Assembly (NCBI GenBank): GCA_037953745.1
Contig: JBAKBP010004425.1
Span: forward strand, 1-64,000
DNA length: 64,000 bases
DNA from: Lithodes maja
Lineage: Eukaryota > Arthropoda > Malacostraca > Decapoda > Lithodidae
Reading direction: 5' to 3'
The notes beneath the pieces are model-generated. The model saw only the letters and a program-made list of their open reading frames with translations. It did no database searches and was not told the origin of the DNA. A program made the position numbers and the translations under genes. Positions within the stretch are counted from its first letter, which is position 1, and each line of letters begins with the position of its first letter. Below are positions 45,011 to 56,342 of this stretch, piece by piece.

Positions 45011-45807
45011 TATCGTATAAATACGATAGAATATGACTCTTTTGTGATCTCGTATGTCTCTGTGACGTCACGATCTCTCCTACAGCACGACGTAGGACGA
45101 GTAGATCGTATATTATAAGATTGTAAATAAGTTAAGTTATAAAAGGCCTAATATGCTATTAAGCAATATTGCCATGGTCTTATGTAGTATATATGAATTT
45201 ATCGTATATATTAATATAATTTATCGTATAGAGCAACCTAAATGCGGTACGATAATTTGGGCTCCTGGCGGTTTGCCAAGGCAGCAAGGTGTGCTTTTGA
45301 GGTACGCCAGAGCCTTCACGAACACCAACCAGTTAACATCTAATTTTCCGCCCTCAGTTGATCGTGCTTTTGTGCCTGTAATCACAATACACATACAGCA
45401 ATACACTCAGCTACACCATCACGACGCTCTCATCGACATCATGACTGACTGATAGATAAGCATACATTATAATAATCATGTCCATTCCCATGTAATCATT
45501 TATTCTTTCTTTAACTTGACTCGAGTCTTGGGACCGAAGTCTCGTTCCCCATTGTCCACCGCCATATTGGATAAAACGTTCTCCCTTGCCTCATTGCCAC
45601 GTGGAACTATTGGTGAGTTAATTCCTGGCTAATATTAACCCTTATAACCTTACCCTATATATACATTTATTATGTGAGACCTTTGGATATAAATTAGCTT
45701 GTTTCAGATTGAATTCAATTTAGATATAGAGTAGTTTTCATTTAGATTGATTTTATTTGATTCATTATAGCTTAGTAATATTTAACTTCCATTGATAGTT
45801 TACCACA
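45011..45807 (+). repeat. BEL/Pao 3' LTR (797 bp)
   Basis: Same length and nearly the same sequence as the 5' LTR. It ends TTTACCACA and is followed by the CAAGT duplication. Confidence 0.95.
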
Positions 45808-46370
45808 CAAGTCAATAATATTGGGTCGATCTCCGAAGCGATTCAGGATACGGGTGGGTTGCTGAACCAACTGCTCTAGGTCATTTAGGATAGAAATTAT
45901 GTAGGCTTGTTCACCAGGATGGTCAGTGTAATGAGAGGACAGCCATTGGCCGTGGTGAACGTTAAAATTTTCTAAGATGGAGATTTCTGAGAAAGGAATG
46001 ATGGATAGGATGTGTTCCACTCTATAGTTTAAATAGCCAACAAATTTGGGTAAGTCAATAGAGTTAGGGAAAAGATAGACAGCACACTAATAATTAGTAT
46101 GAGAGTGACAGAATAGATTGAGCCATAAAGTTGAGAATTCAGAGGAGTCAAGGTTGGGGTACATGAGAGCAGGTGAGTTTGTTGTGTATGTATACACAAC
46201 ATCCACCTATGGCTTTGAAACTAGGAGGATACAGAGAAGGGGCTGCTATCAGTTGTTGCTTCAGATACCTGAGTTTCAATGAGTTAAAGAATATCAGGTT
46301 TGTAGGAGGAGAGATGGTGTTCAACAGAGGGAAAGTTAGTGGAAAGGCCGCAAATATTGCAGAGATTTAT
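45808..46370 (-). mobile_element. Jockey-like LINE relic C, part 2
   Basis: Resumes after the BEL element with CAAGTCAATAATATTGGG. The minus strand codes ILENFNVHHGQWLSSHYTDH, ILNDLEQLVQQPTRIL and FGDRPNIIDL, the catalytic half of the AP endonuclease (the expected GDFN reads ENFN). It ends near 46370, where similarity to relic A (26862) also ends. Confidence 0.85.
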
Positions 46371-49029
46371 TTTGTCAATATACATTTTCGTGTGACTGAA
46401 ATTATACGATCATTTTCGAAGTTGTACATTTTCACAAATCATTCTTATCTCTCTTTCTCTCAGGTTCAAGAACAACCTAAAATATGCCCATTCTCACCTT
46501 CTAATTATTGATAATATATATCGTGTAACTAATATTCCCAAACAGTCATATTAAAGATAAGATATTAGCTCTAGAAAATAAATATTCCGATAGAGTACAC
46601 AGCAAAAACTGTTCATGTGACACAAACTAAATAAAAACAAACGTCTTCTCTGCCACGTCACAGAAACATTTTGTAGGATAGATACTCAGATAATTATTTC
46701 TTTACACAAATGGTATATTACCCCACACCTTCAGACGCCGGATTTTTAAACGACCCAAATCTATCTACAGATCATAATTCATTGATTTGGTTACAGCCGT
46801 TTAATTTTAAATTTTGCGTAAGTTTGCTTGAATTTGCTAATAATATCCCTAATATGCTGGTATACCTCGGAGTCGGAAAAGCTACCAAAGTGTCTTCCGT
46901 TGAACTATCTGCAATGCTATTGTGAGTTGGTGATCCATAATAACCCGGAGCTCCAGAAAATGATGCCTTACAATATGATGTATTTTATATGGATGTAATA
47001 CAATTTTATGCATTAAACATTGATACAGTATAGTTGATGCATTATTTTGTTTACCCACTGTATGTGCACGAGTAAGCTGGATACGTTGAAACTTAAGTTG
47101 AAATCTAGAGGAAACACATACACAGAGGAGTTAGTATTACATGGCAAGTGAGTGGGGGACGATGGGAATGGGTAGGTGGTTTGGGGTTTGGTATTGGTGA
47201 TGGTGAGGGTCTTGACTATGGTGTGCGAGGAGGTCCTTGGGGACTCGAGGAGTCGGGGTACCTGAACTCCTCCTCGTCCTCCATGGCCCTATTGCGCACT
47301 GGGATCCTTTTGCTACACTAACCAGTCCAGCCCTGAATGGCACAACCTAGACCCTCTTTCCTCTGATGTATGTGTCAGGGTCCCTGAGCTCGCCTGAGGA
47401 GTTTATATAAATCTTCTCCACTCTTCCCCTTTAATGTGATAGGATTGCTTCTGGTGTTGGCGCTTCCCCTGTTATCTGATAGGGGTGTTTCCGGGTGGAT
47501 GGGACTCGTTAGCCTTGGCGGGCAACCCATCTAGGGAAATAAACCCTAAACAAATTACCGATGGGTGACACGCTAATCGGAGGCACATGCAGGTGGCGAA
47601 CTCTATACCAGATTACTCTCTGTGTAGGTGAGGCACAAATAGAAACAATGGGGGAAGCCAGACAAATCAAACAGGAGTTCCAGCAACTCCTTATCATATC
47701 TCTATGTGGCCTCCCCTGGGTAATGCACTGCTCGAATGGTGTCTACAGTCTCCATAAAAGATGTAATGTAATGCATCAATTATATTGATGCATTACAAAA
47801 TGATGCTTTTCAAATTGATGAATTATAATTTGTTGATTATCAGGTAGTACGCATTGTGCCTCCAACGTCATGGTTTGCATGGGGTGGAGAATTGCATTAT
47901 TAGCCATGGAGTTGGCAATATTGGTAATGCTGGTCGGGGTGAATGAACTTGAAACAACAAGTGCTATTGTGATTTTTCTTACCAGAACACCTTGTTATGT
48001 GATCTTGAGTATGTTGAACAGAATTAAACTGTTTTGTATAATATGTGTGTTTGTGTATGAGTCTGGGTGTTTGAGTATGTGCGTGTGACATGTGTTAGGC
48101 ATATGTAGTTCTGACGGGTATGTGGTTTACACGTGAATACACTGAGTGTGGCCCAATAAGAGATCTCAAACTACATAAGCTTCCTTCCAGGCAAGTTTAC
48201 TTGATGTGACACAAACTTCACTGGTACCTACACAGCGTTAATATAGTTTCTATACCTCTTCATAAAAACTATTACAATCTGCATCACTGTTGTATATACT
48301 ATTGACAGAAATTGATGATGCGTGTCATGCCAATGAAAACTATTCGAAAAAAAGGTAAAAATAGACCTAAGCGGAATTGTGTACAAATTTGTATGGCGGC
48401 ACGCCAGTAAAACTCTACCTATTTTCGCAATGCAAATATTTAGGTAAGGAATTACTGAATAGCTTTGATTCACTCCATTATGACTTTGACATTTTAAGGA
48501 CAGCTTTAGTGTTTTAGAGTGTATATTCTAATCCATAAATCTTGGCCCAATATATACCGTCAAACTGCATAGCTAACCTCCGAAATGTAAATTATAAGTA
48601 AAGAATTAATGAAATCATATGTCTGGGTGCGGGATAGCAGACAATGTAATCGTTGCACTGTGGTTAGTTTCATAACTAATGATAATTATGCTCTTGCGGG
48701 TATTTTCCCGCTACGTCCGATCACTATACATAGCCCTATATATATAGACCGAATTCAAACGAGTTCCAATGAAAAGATTGGGTCGAATTATCCCCATACA
48801 CGTCTGCAATCATTTATTCTGAGCAATGCGGCATTCAGAATATTGTGGGAAAGTTTCCCTTCCCTGCCCTCGTTTGCGGCCATTCACCAAGCATACAATT
48901 ACTGTATATCTCCTTTTCATCTTCTTATTTTGTACTTGTGATAGCTTCATGAAATGTTCTGTTATTGTTATGCCACGTTGTAAACCAACTTGCAATAATA
49001 TTTGTTTTCATAAGCTCCTTGTTTAGGAT
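46371..49029. other. Unassigned region
   Basis: No gene was recognised. It includes a more GC-rich part at about 47137-47760 with short frames of no recognisable domain, and a GT-rich run near 48030-48090. A segment at 48424-48560 shows weak similarity to 59070-59180 (shared CCATAA..GGCCCAAT and CAAAYATTTAG.YAAGGAAT phrases), suggesting an old dispersed repeat. Confidence 0.4.
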
Positions 49030-49784
49030 AACTTAGAATATAATCCTGCCCGACAGGAACACAACTAGCATTACTAATAAGGTTTCTAATTTACTCAATC
49101 ACTCCCCCAAACACAATATACACACGGAGTAAATACAAATAACTTTTATTTTTTAATTACTAAATACATCAAGTGGGCACATCCGGATCTTAACTAGTAA
49201 GTATAAGTCTAATGGCAATTTTAAAGGTGACTGGGAAAGAGTTAAATAAGTTTTACTCGATCATGAAATATGGTGTCACTGACAAAACATCAAACAGGAA
49301 ACATATATAATACACAAAACAGAACATAAAATATGATGACAATATATATGTGTGTTAGTGTACGCAGAGAGGAATTGAAAATGAACAAATTTATACAACC
49401 GAAGTAATCGACTCGGTGGTATAGGGGTAAGCGTGGCTGGGGAAAGAGAAGGTCGCCTGACCAGGTCAGCTATAAAAGGGGTGCCGCGCGGAAGGTAAGG
49501 TCAAATTTACTGCAGTCACCTTAAATAAATATCTGATTTAGTGCAACGTTAAATCAGGCAAATATGATAGAAAGTTATGATTAACACTGGTGATAAGACA
49601 ATTTAATTTGTAATTTAACTATAATAAAATACTGAGAAATAATCACTAGCACGCTCTATGAAAAATAAATATTGTCGTAAATGAGCTATGATCACAGTTA
49701 ATGAGGAAATCAGATTCACAAAATGCGTAGTGAATAAATATAGCTAGAATAGTAACTAATTATACAGCGTGTTTATATATATAT
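49030..49784 (-). repeat. Dispersed repeat, copy 2 (inverted)
   Basis: Reverse complement matches 29100-29820 (see that entry), without the 43-bp minisatellite. Its distal end is a TATATA run at 49774-49784, where the gypsy-type element inserted. The matching (TA)n continues at 58177 on the other side of that element. Confidence 0.65.
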
Positions 49785-50085
49785 TCTGACATACGGAGCC
49801 CTGTATGTTAATTTAACAGTTAGAATTAGAGTTGAAGGAGCCGAACTACCCAAACGGTGAAGCGAGTGGGGAAACTACCTCTCCCGCATACCTGCAAACA
49901 AGCCTTCACACCTGCGTGCGTCATAGGGGACTCTGCAAACTACCTCGATGCCACGATGCTATGACGTATGATCGACGCCGGGAGCTGTGATTGGACCAGG
50001 CACCTGCTATGCAACTCGAGGAGCTATGATAGGGGCGCGCACCATCACTCGCCTCCTGATTCGTTCCTACACCATCATTGTTTGG

Positions 50086-50121
50086 TATATAAGACCCGAG
50101 TTGTGGGCATTCAAATCAGTC
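50086..50121 (+). promoter_or_regulatory. TATA box and initiator in the gypsy LTR
   Basis: TATATAAG at 50086-50093 is followed by TCAGTC, the arthropod initiator consensus, at 50116-50121, which puts the presumed +1 A at 50118, 32 bp from the TATA start. Both are present at the matching place in the 3' LTR (near 56968-57003). The spacing is what a functional RNA polymerase II core promoter requires. Confidence 0.65.
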
Positions 50122-50270
50122 TCATTTGGAGTTGGGGAAGGTGAACTTGCAGCTGGAGGAAGACGGGGTGAAGTATTATAATGGGATTGTGACTGTCAGT
50201 CAGATTATATAAATGTGTGTTAAGTGTGTTCGGTGTAAACACTTACGTTATGTTGGTTAGTGAGATATGT

Positions 50271-50410
50271 GATTGGGAATTAACGTGAACGCTACTATTA
50301 TGTGTTTAACTATTTGATTGCGAATTAACGTTAACGCTACTATTATTGTGTACTTAAACTATTTGATTGCGAAGTAACGTTAACGCTATTATTATGTACT
50401 TAACTATTTT
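50271..50410 (+). repeat. Triplicated 45-49-bp repeat in the LTR
   Basis: Three copies starting at 50271, 50316 and 50365, each GATTG.GAA.TAACGT.AACGCT followed by an ATTATT..TAACTATTT segment. The palindrome AACGTTAACG sits in two of the copies. They lie downstream of the putative start site and could be Gag-binding, regulatory or simply slippage products. Confidence 0.75.
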
Positions 50411-51295
50411 AGTTGACTAACTTGTGGACTAAAGCAACTCCTTTAAGTAATTGGGCTATGATGAAAGTAATACTATTGTTTTATATTAATACTTACGAGT
50501 TCTTTCATTTTCTTTGAATTAAGCTTACATTGCTTAACGGTGCTTAGTACGGTGATGCTATTGTCTCATATTAGTAATATCGCCTTAGACTAACATGGCT
50601 GTGTTAATATTACTTATAGTGATTTCCTAAGCTGAAGAAAATTCTTTTGCTTCAAAATATTATATTTTGCTTTTCATATTATTTGAGTGAGACTTGAATC
50701 GAATCTATGAAACGATCCTATAACTTTATTTACTCATAATCAAACTTCAATGTTACGTGGTTAAGAAATGCATTTAACTAATTATTAAATATATATCTAA
50801 CTTTATGTGACTTTGATATTACTCCTGATGATAATAATATAATTCTATTAACGTAAGACCAGAACCAAGAATAATTAAATTAAATATAAATAAAAGGACA
50901 TATAAGAAAACTATCTATTAATTTCAAATAGGGTAAGAGACTGAAATAGTCTTACTTTAATATTTATCTTTCAAGACTTTTTATAGAATTAATAGTCCTT
51001 TAGATATAACTTATTCGGTTCATAACCATAGCCTACTAAGCTTCGGTTAAATAATATTCTTTATAAATACTACATGACTTTAATTAGTTTCAGTATTTTT
51101 CATAATTAAAGAGGATCAGTCAATAAAGGATACTAAGTCCTAAGATCCAAAAGGAAAGGAAGCCACAACAGGAAATAATTTTATTAGATTTTACTTTTGT
51201 TTTGCCTTCAGCTGACTGATACCTTAATATATATCTCTGTGCTATCTAGATTCATCAAGTTAACCACTTGAGGATCAAGATACGTAACAGAAGAG

Positions 51296-51313
51296 TGGCG
51301 ACCTCGCCAGGAT
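51296..51313 (+). other. Gypsy-type primer-binding site
   Basis: TGGCGACCTCGCCAGGAT begins 7 bases after the LTR end and has the TGG start that pairs with a tRNA CCA end. The LTR boundary is set by comparison of the two LTRs, so the gap is real unless the 3' LTR lost a few bases. tRNA not assigned. Confidence 0.6.
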
Positions 51314-51376
51314 TCGTTTCATACAGTTTCACTCAGTTTCATTAACGTTTCACTACATAAAAACCAAATATTAATC

Positions 51377-52987
51377 ATGCCTCAACTAATTAATGAAGAA
51401 GATGCTCGAGTTTTCATAGAATCAGAACCCACAGCCCCTGATATTGACTGTCTGTCAAAATCTGAACTGAAAGTGCTTGCCTCACATCTCCAATTAACTG
51501 TCTCAAACATGTCCAAAGTAGAAGTGGCTCAGACCATAAAGACCCACCTGTTCCCTGTAGAAGGCGGGGAGGGTGACGGAGCAGTTGGTGGGATACCTAG
51601 CCCACTTGATGAACAATTGCCACCTGGTTTGATCGGTGATCAAGTACTGGAACTAGCCAGACTAAAAATAGAACTAGCCAGAATAAATGCCGAACAAGCC
51701 AGAGCAAATGCCGAAGAAGCCAGCATAAAAGCCAGAGCAAATACCGAAGAAGCCAGCATAAAAGCCAGAGCAAATGCCTAACAAGCCGGACTAAATATAG
51801 AACTAGCTAGAATAAAGACCGAACATTATCAATATCAATATCAAACGGCTCAACTAAATGTCAATACAAATGCTCCTGAAATTGCTCCCCCTCTGGGATT
51901 GACTATGACTAGTGTCATTCCACCTTTCACTGAGGATAATGTGCAGGATTTCTTTGTTTTGTTTGAGGAAGTTGCTGGAGGTATGAAGTGGACAAGAGAT
52001 CAATGGCCTTTTATGTTACAAACTGTTTTGACAGGGCAGGCTCGAGCCACGTATTTGTCAGAAGTAGCAGAAGTTAGGCAGGATTATGACAATCTCAAAG
52101 CAGCTATCCTAAAAACCTATCAATTGCAGCCTGAGGCTTCCAGGCAATCTTTCCGTAAAAACCAGAACAAAGTAGAAGAAACCCATAAGGTATTTGCCAG
52201 GACCATGACTAAAACTTTCAATCATTGGGTCAAGAGTAAGAAAGTCACAAGCTACAACGATCTGAAGGAGTTGGTCCTGTTAGAAAATTTCCTATGGAAA
52301 ATTGATTCTTCTGTATCCTATCATTTAAAGGGGAAAAAGTTAGATTGTCTTGCTGACGCCGCTGACATGGCTGACACATACGTGCTCAACAACAAATTTC
52401 GTGGAAAGAAGCCCTACGATAATTCTAGCTCTAATTTTAAGTATCCCAATCACAAATCTGACAGACCCAGTCACAAGCCTATAACGTCTTCCCCAGCTAG
52501 CCAAAACCGTATTGTTCCCCCAACTAAAAATGCGACTCAGGGCAATGGTAACAGAGGTGGGCCCCAAACTAATAGTAATGCTCAAAGAGGGAACGTTCCC
52601 GTATCCCCTAAAGTATGTACTTTTTGTGGCAAGAGAGGCCACCTAGCTTATCAGTGCTGGGCCAAGGAGAGAACGGAGAGATCGGGGCAGACAGTTGCCG
52701 CCGTATCTCAAACTCCATATGTGCCTGTAATGCAAGACTCCCGACAGAAGGAGTACCTAGCACCAAAAGTTCCTTTAATGCAAGACTCTCGACAGAAGGA
52801 GTACCTAGCAGCTAACGTAAAACATCTAGACAGGGGTGTAGTAGCATGTGTGGTGCAACCCACTAGGGTTAAGCCAATAATAATTTCACCATCAGTGCAG
52901 GACAGTTACCGTCCCTTTATTTCATCTGGCAACGTGAGATTAAATGGTATGCATGAGGTAAAAATTCTGAGACACAGGTTCTACTAG
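51377..52987 (+). pseudogene. Gypsy-type Gag
   Basis: The start is ATG 51377. The N-terminal part (MPQLINEEDARVFIESEP..) contains a SAP-like KSELKVLASHLQLTVS stretch, then a run of near-identical ANAEEASIKAR repeats that end in TAA at 51779-51781. The frame is in phase beyond it and reopens as the Gag core (FTEDNVQDFFVLFEEVAGG, W..FMLQTVLTGQARATY, YQLQPEASRQSFR). The nucleocapsid has one CCHC knuckle, CTFCGKRGHLAYQC, near 52615. It ends at a frameshift just before the protease motif (about 52965). Length is about 536 codons. Gag with a single CCHC is usual for Ty3/gypsy elements. Confidence 0.85.
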
Positions 52988-53648
52988 CACCCTCATGGTG
53001 AATCCTTACACTGAGTGCCCACCTGGCGAACCAGTTGTAATGAGAGGTGCTGGAGGCCAGTTTTATGCATACTTGGTAAAAGGCGAAATTGAATGAGAGT
53101 TACTACAGGGTGAGGCCACCATAGCTTTGTGTAGGTCCCAAGATATCCCTGTGCCTGGGGTAACTCTCCTTTTGGGGAATGATGTAGCAGGTGAGAAGGT
53201 CCGACCAGACCCCATTTTGTCAGCCCCTGTTAACGAGCCACTAACCGGTGAGCTCGAAAAGGAGATGCCAACAGTTTTCCCTGTGTGTGCTGTCACACGT
53301 TCAATGTCTCAAGTAGCAGTTCCCTCCGACAGAAATGTACCGAATGTAAGAGTTGATGAAAGGGATGATGAGAGTGTGAATGACGCTCCTACTGTGCCTG
53401 ATGATGTGACTGAGGTGAATTTATCTGACACCTTTATGGCTCATCTTGACCCTAACGATGACCATGAAACCCCTCCAAATTGTCCTAGTGGCCTGGTAGA
53501 GCTACAGAGAGATGATAGTGAATGCAAGGAGTTAGCTGCCAGGTCCGTGAGTGAAAAGGAATGTGAGAAGGAGGGTGGTGAATGTTTCTACCTCAAAGGA
53601 GGAGTATTGTGGCGAAGATGGAGACCGCCACACAGACCAATCGAATGA
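52960..53648 (+). pseudogene. Gypsy-type protease and linker
   Basis: After a two-base shift from gag, DTGSTSTLMVNPYTE gives the protease active site (DTGS) near 52972. The frame meets TGA at 53094-53096 and then continues in phase with LQGEATIALC and PGVTLLLGNDVAGEK (the protease ILGxD-like flap/end motif). The acidic linker (53200-53600) is rich in Asp, Glu and Val and has no domain I know. It ends at 53648 by frameshift into the integrase frame. Confidence 0.8.
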
Positions 53649-54480
53649 CGGGGCTTGGGACGTCCATCAAGTAGTAGTCTCCAAACCTTGTCGTAAAGAT
53701 ATCATGGAAATGGCACATTGTATACCATTGGCAGGACACCTAGGTGTGACAAAAACTCTAGACAGAATCAGAGCCCACTTTTACTGGCCAGGAATGCGTG
53801 CAGATGTAGTGGAGTGTTGTAGAGTGTCACACTTGCCAGATGACAGGAAAACCCAATCAGAAGGTGCCTGTACATCCTCTGGTGCCCTTGCCCGTTTTCG
53901 AGAATCCTTTTACTCGGGTGGTAGTGGACATTGTAGGCCCATTGCCTAAGACTTCCCAAGGTAACATTTATTTATTAACTATCATGGACATGGCAACTCG
54001 CTACCCAGAGGCTATACCCTTAAGGACTACCTCTGCTCCAACTGTCATCAAGGAACTGCTCAAATTCTTCACCAGAATGGGTTTCCCCCATGAGGTGCAA
54101 AGTGATCAAGGAACTAATTTTACCTCTAACATTTTTCAGCAGTCCCTGAAGGAGTTGGGCATCGAGCATGTTAAGTCTAGCACCTACCACCCAGAGAGTC
54201 AAGGGGTTCTCGAACGATATCATCAGACATTAAAAGGAATGTTACGTAAATATTGTACAGAGACCGGAGTTGAGTGGGATAAGGGGGTACCTTTTCTTTT
54301 ATTTGCTACTCGTGAGGTTCCAACTGAATCTCTGGGTTTTTCCCCTAATGAGCTAGTTTTCGGTCACCAGGTAAGAGGTCCTTTGCAACTATTGCAGGAT
54401 AGCCTAGTTAGCCAGGAGGGGAACCAAAACCTCCAAGTATGTTTCAGATTTCAAAACCCGGCTGAGATCCTCATGTGAGT
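53640..54480 (+). pseudogene. Integrase, zinc finger and catalytic core
   Basis: The HHCC finger starts with IMEMAHCIPLAGHLGVTKTL, HFYWPGMRADVVECC and a Cys pair (CHTCQMTGK) split by a frameshift near 53828. The catalytic core follows: VVVDIVGPLPKT (first Asp), VQSDQGTNFTSNIFQQ (second Asp) and HPESQGVLERYHQTLK (Glu). This is a Ty3/gypsy-type integrase by motif. It lies between protease and reverse transcriptase, not after RNase H. A frameshift near 54435 leads into the next frame. Confidence 0.9.
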
Positions 54481-54500
54481 TTGCCGCTCAAAACCTGACC

Positions 54501-54740
54501 GTGGCTAAAAGCTCCATGAAGAAATGGTATGACAGAAAAGCCCGTGAGAGGGAGTTTCAGCCCGGTGATGAGGTTTTGGTCCTGCTCCCCCTTTTTGGCC
54601 AACCATTATCTGCCAAGTTCAGAGGCCCATATAAGATCATTCGGAGGGTGAGCATTACCGATTATCTAGTAACTACCCCAGACAGGAGAAAGCCCACGCA
54701 AGTATTCCATATAAATATGTTGAAACCCTACCATAGGTCC
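54501..54740 (+). pseudogene. Integrase C-terminal GPY/F module
   Basis: The first 80 residues of the 54501-56333 frame: MKKWYDRKAREREFQPGDEV, then LSAKFRGPYKIIRRVSITDY and TQVFHINMLKPYH. This is the GPF/GPY module that ends gypsy-type integrases. It directly precedes the reverse transcriptase in one reading frame, confirming the integrase-RT order. Confidence 0.9.
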
Positions 54741-56333
54741 CCTGATTCCTCTCTTCCAGATTCTCCCACTGTGGCAGTGAATGTCAGGACCTGTGAACAG
54801 CCTGGTGCGGACGAAGTTTTCAGTTCTCTTACTGACCCGCAACAGACTGTTCCAGAGCCTGAAGGTACCCATGCAGACTTTGACTTGTCATGTAGCCTAT
54901 CCAACTTTCAGTATAATTCAGTGGCTTGGAGGGAATTACCATCTAAACTATGTCATCTTCCCTCTGATCAAGCGAACCAACTAATCTCTGTTTTATCTCA
55001 GTCTCCCAGTGTGTTCCGTGATACTCCAGGGCTCACTTCTTTGGCCGTGCACGACATCGACGTAGGGGATGCAACTCCCATTAAACTATCCCCCTACCGT
55101 GTCTCGCCACAACGCAGGAGTATACTGCAGGTCGAGCTTGACTTTATGTTGTCTAATGAACTGATCACTAGGGCCTTAAGCCAGTGGAGTAGTCCGGTCA
55201 TACTTGTGCCAAAGCCAGACGGGAGCCATAGGTTATGTATGGACTATAGGAAAGTCAATGCTGTCACAAAGAACGATACCTACCCACTGCCACGGATCGA
55301 CGACTGCATTGACCAGATTGGTACAGCCACCTATATCAGCAAGATTGACTTGATGAAGGGATATTGGCAAGTAGCTCTCACCCCTAGAGCGAGGGAAATA
55401 TCATGCTTTGTAGTTAACAATCAAGCCTTCTGCTGTAACGTAATGCCCTACGGCTTGAAAAACGCCCCAGCTACATTCCAGCGCCTCATGAATTTGGTGA
55501 CTGAAGGGGTACCTGGGTGCGTTGTCTACATCGATGATATTCATATCTTTTCACAGTCATGGGAGGAGCATCTTTACCAACTTAGATTGCTGTTCTTAAA
55601 TCTTGCTGATGCCAATCTGGTGGTTAATCTTAAGAAATGCACCTTTGTAAAGAGTACGGTCCAGTATCTAGGATATACGGTAGGTCAGGGGCAGGTTGCA
55701 CCTCCTCAAGCAAAGGTAGAGTCTATTCTAGAATTCCCAACTCCTAGCACTAAGAAACATATCCAAAGGTACCTAGGCATGATTGGCTATTATAGGCGTT
55801 TTATTATAAATTTTTCCAAGTTGACAGCTCCCCTGACAGATCTTCTCCGTAAGGATGTGAAGTTTGTGTGGTCCTCTGAATGTGAAGAGGCCTTTATTGC
55901 TACCAAATATATATTATCTAATTATCCTGTACTCAGAGCTCCTGATTTTAACAGATCTTTTTCCCTGGCAGTGGATGCGAGCAATACCGGGGTTGGTGCA
56001 GTGTTGCTCCAGGAAGACGACTGTGAGGTATTGCATCCTGTGTGCTATTTCAGTAAAAAATTAAATTCTGCCCAACGTAACTATTCAGTCATTGAGAAGG
56101 AGCTGTTAGCATTAATTTTATCCCTTCAATACTTTGCTGTCTATGTGCAATCTGCCTCTGGTGCCATCACTGTGTATACTGACCATCACCCCTTAAATTT
56201 TTTGCATAGGTTCCGAAATAAAAACCAACGACTGACCAGGTGGAGTTTGTTGCTGCAGGAATACTCCCTGGATGTCAAACATATTAAGGGGGTCCAGAAC
56301 GTGCTAGCCGATTGCCTTTCACGTATCTGTTAA
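54741..56333 (+). CDS. Reverse transcriptase and RNase H after integrase
   Basis: The rest of the 610-codon frame. RT: IDVGDATPIKLSPYRVSP, SSPVILVPKPDGSHRLCMDY, ISKIDLMKGYWQVALTP (motif A), MPYGLKNAPATFQRLMN (motif B) and VVYIDDIHIFS (motif C, YIDD at 55527-55538). RNase H: LAVDASNTGVGAVLLQED, YSVIEKELLALILSL and VYTDHHPLNFL, closing with HIKGVQNVLADCLSRI. All catalytic residues that I can check are present. It terminates at TAA 56331-56333. There is no integrase downstream. Confidence 0.95.
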   Translation, partial: PDSSLPDSPTVAVNVRTCEQPGADEVFSSLTDPQQTVPEPEGTHADFDLSCSLSNFQYNSVAWRELPSKLCHLPSDQANQLISVLSQSPSVFRDTPGLTSLAVHDIDVGDATPIKLSPYRVSPQRRSILQVELDFMLSNELITRALSQWSSPVILVPKPDGSHRLCMDYRKVNAVTKNDTYPLPRIDDCIDQIGTATYISKIDLMKGYWQVALTPRAREISCFVVNNQAFCCNVMPYGLKNAPATFQRLMNLVTEGVPGCVVYIDDIHIFSQSWEEHLYQLRLLFLNLADANLVVNLKKCTFVKSTVQYLGYTVGQGQVAPPQAKVESILEFPTPSTKKHIQRYLGMIGYYRRFIINFSKLTAPLTDLLRKDVKFVWSSECEEAFIATKYILSNYPVLRAPDFNRSFSLAVDASNTGVGAVLLQEDDCEVLHPVCYFSKKLNSAQRNYSVIEKELLALILSLQYFAVYVQSASGAITVYTDHHPLNFLHRFRNKNQRLTRWSLLLQEYSLDVKHIKGVQNVLADCLSRIC

Positions 56334-56342
56334 AGATTACAT

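Larger units (their letters stand above)
38473..45807 (+). mobile_element. BEL/Pao LTR retrotransposon, young but defective
   Basis: A 7.3-kb element with paired 797-bp LTRs, primer-binding site, gag-protease-RT-RNase H-integrase order, polypurine tract and CAAGT duplication. It sits inside the endonuclease region of a Jockey-like relic (parts at 37840-38472 and 45808-46370), so the LINE is older. Lesions: TAG at 41233, TGA at 43336 and one frameshift near 43855. Confidence 0.95.
49785..51288 (+). repeat. Gypsy-type 5' LTR (1504 bp)
   Basis: Starts TCTGACATACGG and ends ATACGTAAC. It pairs with 56667-58176. By eye there are about a dozen substitutions and a few microsatellite-type indels between the two (for example CTCGAGG/CTCTAGG near 50015, GAGACTTG/GAGGCTTG near 50690). 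It contains a promoter near 50086 and an internal tandem repeat near 50271. Confidence 0.9.

Noticed and set aside
47137..47760. GC-rich stretch as a host gene promoter or first exon.
   Set aside because: No sustained coding frame, TATA/Inr pair or splice-site pattern stood out, and it is surrounded by unassigned AT-rich DNA.
49410..49500. GGTGGTATAGGGGTAAGCGTGG looks like a tRNA A-box.
   Set aside because: No matching B-box, no cloverleaf and no conserved anticodon arm. The inverted homolog at 29.3 kb lacks the pattern.
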